Source: Chloroflexota bacterium
GTDB lineage: Bacteria; Chloroflexota; Dehalococcoidia; DSTF01; JACRBR01
Reading direction: 5' to 3'
Assembly: GCA_028872875.1 (NCBI GenBank)
Contig: JAGWOC010000006.1
Location: 1-64,000, forward strand
Length of the DNA: 64,000 bases
Below the pieces are notes generated by a model. It did no database searches. It saw only the letters and a program-made list of their open reading frames with translations, and was not told the DNA's origin. A program made the translations under genes and the position numbers. Within the stretch, counting starts at the first letter, position 1. Each line of letters opens with the position of its first letter. Below are positions 58,203 through 64,000 of this stretch, piece by piece.

Positions 58203-58348
58203 CCCGGTCCGAGTGCGCGAGCGGCGGGACGGCGTGCGGCAGGACGCGGTGGACATGCGTGCGGCCACGTGTGCGATTATGCCACTCCGGCGCGCTCGGG
58301 GGTATGTCGCATCCGAAGGACGACGCCGCGGTCAGCAGGCGCGTTGCG

Positions 58349-59200
58349 TCAGCCGCGGGGGCGTTCGCCGTAATCGCCGAAGGGTGCGTCGCGGCGGCGC
58401 ACGGCCTCGCGAAAGCCCTCGCGCATCGCCGTGTCGCGCCAGGCGATGCCCTCGGGCGTGTGGCGGGCGATGCCGTCAAAGACGGTGCCGATGAGCTGCG
58501 TGGTGCGCAGCCCCATGTTCTCGTACGCCTGGTTGACGAGCAGCTTGCTCATCACGAGCTGGTTCAGCGGGATCGTCGCGAGTCGCCGGGCCATCGCCGT
58601 CACGGCGGCCGGCAGCTCGTCGGCCGGGAGCGCCTTCGACGCGAGCCCCAGCCGCTCGGCTTCGGCGCCGGACAGCGCCTCGCCCGTGAGCATGAGGCGC
58701 TTGGCGTGCTCGAGCCCCAGCCGGTAGACCCACATGACGGTCGTCGGCTCGCCCCAGATGCGCGCGGGCGGGTAGCCGATCTGCGCGTCCTCGGCCATGA
58801 AGATGAGGTCGCAGCAGAGGGCGAGGTCGGTGCCGCCGCCAACGCACCAGCCGTGTACCTGCGCGATCACGGGTTTCGGGCTCTCCCAGAGGGCCATGTA
58901 GGCGCGCACGTTGCGGGACATCCCCAGATAGTCGCGGACGGGGTCCCACTGGCCGGACATGGCGCGCTGAGAGGCGTCCTCGGCCTTCGTGCCCCAGTCG
59001 AGGTCGTAGCCGGCGCAGAAGGCGCGCCCGGCGCCGCTGAGCACGAGCACGCGCACGTCGGGGTCGTCGTTCGCCGCCGCGACGGCGGCGCGGACATCGG
59101 CCACGAGCTGCGTGTTGATGGCGTTCAGGCGTGCCGGCCGGTTGAGGACGACGCGGGCGATGCCGTCGGCCGCGCTGTAATCGACCGTCTCGTAGCTCAC
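58349..59200 (-). CDS. Enoyl-CoA hydratase/isomerase family protein
   Basis: IARVVLNRPARLNAINTQLVADV...VLSGAGRAFCAGYDLDW...AQVHGWCVGGGTDLALCCDLIFMAEDAQIGYPPARIWGEP. GTG start 59200 proposed. Confidence 0.94.
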   Translation of the reverse strand: MSYETVDYSAADGIARVVLNRPARLNAINTQLVADVRAAVAAANDDPDVRVLVLSGAGRAFCAGYDLDWGTKAEDASQRAMSGQWDPVRDYLGMSRNVRAYMALWESPKPVIAQVHGWCVGGGTDLALCCDLIFMAEDAQIGYPPARIWGEPTTVMWVYRLGLEHAKRLMLTGEALSGAEAERLGLASKALPADELPAAVTAMARRLATIPLNQLVMSKLLVNQAYENMGLRTTQLIGTVFDGIARHTPEGIAWRDTAMREGFREAVRRRDAPFGDYGERPRG

Positions 59201-59475
59201 GGCTGCGTCCTCTCGTAGACCTCGGGCGGTGCTATCCTGCACATGCGAGCGTATCCAGGATACTTCGCGCTGGTCGCCGCGATGAGGTGGACGTCTCGCA
59301 TGCTGGGCCTCCGGGCGCGGGGTCAGGGTGCGCCCTGATTGCGGGAGGCATCCCCGCGCCGTATACTACGGTATCAGCATCTTCAGTACACGTCCGCTGC
59401 GATTGCCCCCCATCGAGCCGGTGTCGCCTTTCGCACTGGTCGTCGAGAAGAAATCTTCTGACGAAAGGTATCTGC

Positions 59476-60699
59476 TTGTCATCCTTCAGTGAATTCGCGT
59501 TGAGGCCATCGAGCCTCAAGGCGCTGGCTTCGATGCATATCGAGACGCCGACGCCCATCCAGGCATCATCCATCCCCCCACTCCTCGAAGGGCGCGACGT
59601 CATCGGCCAGGCCTTCACGGGCTCGGGCAAGACGCTGGCCTTCGGGCTGCCGCTGATCGAGCGGATTGACATCCAGCACAAGTGGCTGCAGGCGCTCGTG
59701 CTCGTACCGACGCGCGAGCTGGCGTTGCAGGTCGGCGGGGTGTTGGAGAAGCTGGCGAAGCCGGCCGGCATCTTCACGACGCTGATCTTCGGCGGACGGG
59801 CCTTCGGGCCGCAGCAGGACGACATCTACGCCGGCGCGCAGGTCGTCGTCGGCACGCCGGGCCGCGTGCTCGACCATCTGAGCCGCGGGTCGATGCGGCT
59901 CGACGGCGTCACCTACCTGGTGCTCGACGAGGCGGACGAGATGCTCGACCGGGGCTTCGCGCCGGACGTCGAGCGGATCCTCGGCTACGCCGTGGGGGAG
60001 CGGCAGACGTCGCTCTTCTCGGCGACGACGCCGTCGTGGGTGCACAAGGTCTCGACGAAGTACCTCAAGGACCCGGTGGTGATCGAGTCACACGCGGACG
60101 AAGAGGCGGCGCCGGACATCGACCACTTCGTGTTCGAGCTGGGGCGCGAGGACCGCTTCGCGGCGCTCTGCCGGCTGCTCGACGAGCCGACCGACGGCAC
60201 GACGCTTGTCTTCGGACGGACGAAGCACGGCGTACGCAACCTGGGGCTGAAGCTCGAGCGGATGGGCTACCAGGTGGACGTGCTGCAGGGGAACCTGAGC
60301 CAGGGCCAGCGCGAGCGCGTCATCGGCAAGTTCCGCGCGGGCAAGACGCCCGTGCTGCTTGCGACCAACGTGGCGGCGCGCGGCCTCGACGTGCTGCACA
60401 TCAGCCGGGTGATCAACTACGAGCTGCCGGAGACGCACGAGCTGTTCACGCACCGCGTCGGCCGCACGGGCCGCATGGGGCGCTCCGGGCGGGCGATCAC
60501 GCTGATCGGCCCGGGCGACCTGCCGAAGTGGCACGAGATCGAGCGGGGAATCGGGAGGAAGCTGCCGCGCATCGGCGCCGACGGGCAGGAGATCAAGGTC
60601 GTGGCGCCGGCGAACGGCGCGAAGCCCGGCGCGGGCGTCGGCGGCGGCAACCGCGGCTTCGGCCGCCGGCGGCGCACGCACGCCGGTGCGTGGCGGTAG
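59476..60699 (+). CDS. DEAD/DEAH-box ATP-dependent RNA helicase
   Basis: PTPIQASSIPPLLEGRDVIGQAFTGSGKTLAFGLPLIE...VLVPTRELALQVG...VVGTPGRVLDHL...LVLDEADEMLDRGF...TSLFSATTP...HRVGRTGRMGRSGRAITL. TTG start 59476. Confidence 0.97.
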   Translation: MSSFSEFALRPSSLKALASMHIETPTPIQASSIPPLLEGRDVIGQAFTGSGKTLAFGLPLIERIDIQHKWLQALVLVPTRELALQVGGVLEKLAKPAGIFTTLIFGGRAFGPQQDDIYAGAQVVVGTPGRVLDHLSRGSMRLDGVTYLVLDEADEMLDRGFAPDVERILGYAVGERQTSLFSATTPSWVHKVSTKYLKDPVVIESHADEEAAPDIDHFVFELGREDRFAALCRLLDEPTDGTTLVFGRTKHGVRNLGLKLERMGYQVDVLQGNLSQGQRERVIGKFRAGKTPVLLATNVAARGLDVLHISRVINYELPETHELFTHRVGRTGRMGRSGRAITLIGPGDLPKWHEIERGIGRKLPRIGADGQEIKVVAPANGAKPGAGVGGGNRGFGRRRRTHAGAWR

Positions 60700-60721
60700 G
60701 CGATACGCGCGTCAGCGCAGC

Positions 60722-60749
60722 AGCGCCCGGCGGTGAACCGCCGGGCGCT
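60722..60749 (+). terminator. Rho-independent-type terminator
   Basis: AGCGCCCGGCGG-tgaa-CCGCCGGGCGCT followed by ttgtttgttcc. Confidence 0.85.
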
Positions 60750-60789
60750 TTGTTTGTTCCTTCGACAATGAGATCCCGCCTGCGCCGCG

Positions 60790-61605
60790 CTACCGCCCGG
60801 TGAACTTCGGCGGCCGCGACTCCGCGAACGCGCGCGGACCTTCGCGGGCGTCCTCGGTCGACAGGGCGATCGCCATCGCCGTGTTCGCCTGTTCCAGCGC
60901 CTCCAGCCAGCCCGTCCCCTCGGCGCCACGATAGACGAGGCGCTTCGCGAGCTGCATCGCCACCGCCGGCCCCTCGGCGAGCCGGCGCGCGAACGCCATC
61001 GCCTCCGTCAGCAGCTCGTCGCCGGACGTCACCTTCGTCACGTAGCCGATGCGCAGCGCCTCCCGCGCGTCGATGAAGTCGCCCGTCCAGATCAGCTCCA
61101 GCGCCCGCGCGATGCCGACGATCTTCGGCAGGAAGTAGCAGCCGCCATCGCCCGGCACCAGCCCCACCTTCACATACGACATCGCGAAGCGCGCGTGCTC
61201 CGACGCGATGCGGATGTCCGCCATCGACGCCATATCCATGCCCGCGCCGACCGCCGCCCCGTTGACCGCGGCGATGTACGGCTTGTCGAGGAGCTGCACC
61301 GCGCGCGGCACCGCGTGGACGCCGTCGCGGAGCCAGTTGCGCCGGTCCGCGGCCGACGGCGGCGTCTCCGCGCGCGCCGTCTCCGCGACGCCGGAGCCGC
61401 CCCGCAGGTCCGCCCCGGCGCAGAACCCGCGCCCCGCTCCCGTCACGATCACGCAGCGCACGTCGCGGTCGACCCGCGCGTCATCGAGCGCCTGCGCCCA
61501 CTCTTGGATCATCACGTCCGTGAACGCGTTCATGCGCTCCGGCCGGTTCAGCGTGATCGTCGCCACGCCGTCCTGCTTCTCGTAGAGGATCTGCTCGAAG
61601 TCCAT
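60790..61605 (-). CDS. Enoyl-CoA hydratase/isomerase family protein
   Basis: VATITLNRPERMNAFTDVMIQEWAQAL...VTGAGRGFCAGADLRGG...AAVNGAAVGAGMDMASMADIRIASEHARFAMSYVKVGLVPGDGGCYFLPKIVG. Confidence 0.95.
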   Translation of the reverse strand: MDFEQILYEKQDGVATITLNRPERMNAFTDVMIQEWAQALDDARVDRDVRCVIVTGAGRGFCAGADLRGGSGVAETARAETPPSAADRRNWLRDGVHAVPRAVQLLDKPYIAAVNGAAVGAGMDMASMADIRIASEHARFAMSYVKVGLVPGDGGCYFLPKIVGIARALELIWTGDFIDAREALRIGYVTKVTSGDELLTEAMAFARRLAEGPAVAMQLAKRLVYRGAEGTGWLEALEQANTAMAIALSTEDAREGPRAFAESRPPKFTGR

Positions 61606-61798
61606 AGGCCCCTCCGCACCTGCCAGTGACCGGCACCAGAGAGGCAGCGTGGCACACCCGCCTCATTGGTTCCAGGTTCCCGATCCCCGGGTTCCGGCTC
61701 GTGCCGCCCGCAAGGGCCGCATGGCCGTTGACCTCAACCCGGCCCCGCCACACAATGCAGCGATCCGCAGGACGCCCGCATCCCGGGAGGCGCACGCC

Positions 61799-62587
61799 AT
61801 GGAATACAAGGAAGTCGTCGGCCGCAGGCGGTCGATCCGGTTCTTCGACCCCGACCGGCCCGTCGAGCGGGAGAAGATCCAGAAGATGCTCGAGGCGGCC
61901 CGCCTCGCCTCGTGCGCGGTCAACGCGCAGTGGCAGCGCGCCATCGTCAGCTTCCGCGACGACCTCACCGAGGACCAGCTCTCCCGCCTCAAGACGCCGG
62001 TCGCCGCCCTCAACGTCGAGCTGGCGCCGGTGCACATCCACTGGTTCAACGACCTCAGCATCGTCAACAAGATCCAGGGCTCGCGGCTCAAGGAGCTGGT
62101 CGATGTCGGCGCCCTGGCCCCGACGCACGGCTGGAGCCACAAGTTCGTCGACGACTTCGTCTACCCGCAGATCCTCAAGCCGATGACCCAGAACCCCGGC
62201 TACCCGGTGCCGTCGACGATGGACGTCGGCATCGCGATGTGCCAGGCGCTGCTCACCGGCGTCGATGAGGGCCTGGGCGTCGGGCTGGTGACGCTCAACG
62301 GCGCCGTGCTCAAGGAAGTCTTCAAGGTGCCGGAGGAGTGGATCCCGCTCTCTACGATCCTCGTCGGCTACCCGGCCGAGTCGTGGGAGGCCGGCGGCCA
62401 GCGCCCGCGCCCGCCGTTCGAAGAGCTGTACTTCGAAGGCGCCTACGGCAAGCCTTTCCCGCGCGACCCGAAGGTCGTCGAGGAGCTGAAGGCGGCGAAG
62501 ATGATCCAGGAGCCCGCGAAGCCCAACGACCCGAAGCGCATCGCCGAGATCAAGGCGCTCGCGGAGAAGTACGGCCTGCCCATGTGA
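61799..62587 (+). CDS. Nitroreductase family protein
   Basis: MEYKEVVGRRRSIRFFDPDRPVEREKIQKMLEAARLASCAVNAQWQRAIV...GIAMCQALLTGVDEGLGVGLVTL. Confidence 0.9.
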   Translation: MEYKEVVGRRRSIRFFDPDRPVEREKIQKMLEAARLASCAVNAQWQRAIVSFRDDLTEDQLSRLKTPVAALNVELAPVHIHWFNDLSIVNKIQGSRLKELVDVGALAPTHGWSHKFVDDFVYPQILKPMTQNPGYPVPSTMDVGIAMCQALLTGVDEGLGVGLVTLNGAVLKEVFKVPEEWIPLSTILVGYPAESWEAGGQRPRPPFEELYFEGAYGKPFPRDPKVVEELKAAKMIQEPAKPNDPKRIAEIKALAEKYGLPM

Positions 62588-62640
62588 TGGAGGTGAGAGG
62601 CCGGAGGTCAGAGGTCAGGGGCACGCCCGACCGCCACGTC

Positions 62641-62700
62641 GTCGTAGCGAAGGAGCTTTAGCTCCGTTCTCCGCTGTGGCACGCCGCCCCGTAGGGACAG
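62641..62700. repeat. Approx. 60-bp intergenic repeat with hairpin, copy A
   Basis: gtcgtagcgaaGGAGCtttaGCTCCgttctccgctgtggcacgccgccccgtagggacag. Confidence 0.75.
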
Positions 62701-62758
62701 GCCTTCAGACGTGTCCGCCCGTGCGCGCCCTGGGGCTCGCGAAAGGCCGCTGCGGTTC

Positions 62759-62818
62759 GTCGTAGCGAAGGAGCGTTAGCTCCGTCCCCCGGTGTCGCAC
62801 CCCGCACCGTGGGGACAG
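62759..62818. repeat. Approx. 60-bp intergenic repeat with hairpin, copy B
   Basis: gtcgtagcgaaGGAGCgttaGCTCCgtcccccggtgtcgcaccccgcaccgtggggacag; direct repeat of 62641-62700. Confidence 0.75.
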
Positions 62819-62826
62819 GAGTGTAC

Positions 62827-63207
62827 ATGACCATCGACGCTGCCGAAGAACAGCCCGTCGCGCTGCGGCCGATGCTCGACTACGCTTCGGTGCGCACCTG
62901 GCTCGACGGCCTCCGCCAGCACTGGGGCGGCGACCCCGCGACCGACGACCCCGAGCGCCTGCCCGTCCTCGAAGCGTTCTGCCGCTACGCCAACCGCGAC
63001 CCCGACCAGATCATCAAGGAGACGACGATGATCAAGGACGGCGACAAGCGCATCCGCATCAAGGGCCGCAACAAGTACGCCGCCCTGATCGACGGGTGGC
63101 AGGCCGGCGTCGAGGGCTCCCGCATCCGCAAAGCGAAGTGGGGCAACACCGTCCGCAGCTTCCTCATCCACAACGGCGTCCTGCTTCAGTCGGGGGTGCA
63201 GACGTAA
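62827..63207 (+). CDS. Hypothetical protein, possible stand-alone integrase SAM-like (core-binding) domain
   Basis: LDYASVRTWLDGLRQHWGGDPATDDPERLPVLEAFCRYANRDPDQIIKE...IKGRNKYAALIDGWQAGVEGSRIRKAKWGNTVRSFLIHNGVLL; no catalytic domain follows. Confidence 0.55.
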   Translation: MTIDAAEEQPVALRPMLDYASVRTWLDGLRQHWGGDPATDDPERLPVLEAFCRYANRDPDQIIKETTMIKDGDKRIRIKGRNKYAALIDGWQAGVEGSRIRKAKWGNTVRSFLIHNGVLLQSGVQT

Positions 63208-63213
63208 CGCGAA

Positions 63214-63236
63214 GGGGCGCGCCCGCGGCGCGCCCC
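63214..63236. terminator. GC-rich hairpin between convergent genes
   Basis: GGGGCGCGC-ccgcg-GCGCGCCCC; no long T tract, so terminator function is tentative. Confidence 0.5.
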
Positions 63237-63276
63237 CTGAACTACTCACTTTGAACTATAAACGGCGAACTCCCCC

Positions 63277-63576
63277 TTACGCCCGCCGCCGCTCCGACAG
63301 CACCACCGTCAGCCGCACGTCCTTGAGCACCGCCCGCGCCGCTTCGCCCTGGCCGATGTCGAGGCAATCGCAGTAGGCGGAGAAGATCGAGCGGTCGAGC
63401 AGCCTGAGCCCGGCCTCGTTCAGCTCGTCGAAGTGGTCCCGCCGCAGCCGCAGCAGGCGGCGCAGCCGGCTCAGGTAGCCGTCCTTGAGCTGCTCGGGGC
63501 GCGCCTTCGCGATCTCCGGGATCATCGCGCGCACGTCCTTCGCCGTCCGTGTCCTCGTCGTCTGGGCGCGCGCCAT
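63277..63576 (-). CDS. Hypothetical 99-aa protein
   Basis: Start codon overlaps the stop of the LuxR-type regulator; basic helical protein. Confidence 0.6.
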   Translation of the reverse strand: MARAQTTRTRTAKDVRAMIPEIAKARPEQLKDGYLSRLRRLLRLRRDHFDELNEAGLRLLDRSIFSAYCDCLDIGQGEAARAVLKDVRLTVVLSERRRA

Positions 63577-64000
63577 CAGCCGACCGCCGTCTCTTCCACG
63601 CCCAGCTCCGGCCCGCTGTCCAGTCCGACGATGCCCTTGCGGATCGCGTAGCGGATCAGGTCCGTGCGGTTCTGCGCGTGCAGCTTCGACATGATGTGCG
63701 CCTTGTGCGCCTCCACCGTCTTCACGCTGATGAACAGCTCGCCGGCGATCTTCTGGTTCGAGTACCCCTCGGCGATCAGTTGCAGCACCTCGCGCTCGCG
63801 GCTGGTCAGCAGGTCGAAGCCGGTCTTCGACTCAGGCTTCTTCGCCTGCCACAGGTAGTCCTGCACCGCGTCGCCGTCGCTGATCGACGAGCTGAAGTAC
63901 GTGTTGCCGCGGTGCACCGACTGGATGCCGAGCAGCAGCTCCTGGACGTCCGACTTCTTGACGACGTAGCCACTGGCGCCCGCCCGCAGCGCGGCGAGGA
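63576..64000 (-). CDS. LuxR/NarL-type response regulator (5' end outside window)
   Basis: LRAGASGYVVKKSDVQELLLGIQSVHRGNTYFSSSI...LTSREREVLQLIAEGYSNQKIAGELFISVKTVEAHKAHIMSKLHAQNRTDLIRYAIRKGIV. Confidence 0.93.
   Translation of the reverse strand, partial: LAALRAGASGYVVKKSDVQELLLGIQSVHRGNTYFSSSISDGDAVQDYLWQAKKPESKTGFDLLTSREREVLQLIAEGYSNQKIAGELFISVKTVEAHKAHIMSKLHAQNRTDLIRYAIRKGIVGLDSGPELGVEETAVG

Noticed and set aside
56247-58373. 708-aa plus-strand ORF
   Set aside because: Antisense to the GH3 fusion; Val/Arg/Asp-rich shadow.

Overview
The window is a GC-rich, gene-dense bacterial chromosome segment. Gene content and style suggest Chloroflexota; that is inference, since no rRNA or tRNA was found. 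I saw no transposase, phage or CRISPR array. Main blocks: (1) 1-23 kb is mostly housekeeping and stress genes: glutamine-synthetase family (runs off the left edge), ECF sigma/anti-sigma, Lon, CvpA, a two-domain NirK-like multicopper oxidase, SDRs, universal stress proteins, beta-CASP nuclease, LOG protein, a ferritin-like diiron protein, amidohydrolase, MBL hydrolase, and ribBA/ribE/ribD. (2) 23.4-28.6 kb is an exopolysaccharide cluster (two GT4, flippase, Wzz-like), followed by a decayed area with a frameshifted dockerin-like secreted protein and a cysteine-synthase remnant. (3) 29.7-41.5 kb is a minus-strand type II DMSO-reductase family locus. It has gamma (heme b), TorD-like delta, beta (Fe-S), a 94-aa protein, a Tat-exported alpha that strongly resembles Nitrospira/anammox-type NxrA, a multi-pass membrane protein, a second divergent alpha without an evident Tat signal, and a metallophosphoesterase. 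(4) At 41.5-42.2 kb a TetR gene lies divergent from a large acyl-CoA catabolic cluster (42.3-54 kb), with two matching palindromic operators in the divergent promoter region. (5) 54-64 kb holds NUDIX, a highly unusual GH3-Ig-TM-winged-helix fusion protein, enoyl-CoA hydratases, a DEAD-box helicase, a nitroreductase and a LuxR-type regulator running off the right edge. The best candidates for something undescribed are the two-alpha NxrA-like molybdoenzyme locus and the GH3/DNA-binding membrane fusion. Family calls come from motif recognition only; no database search was run.
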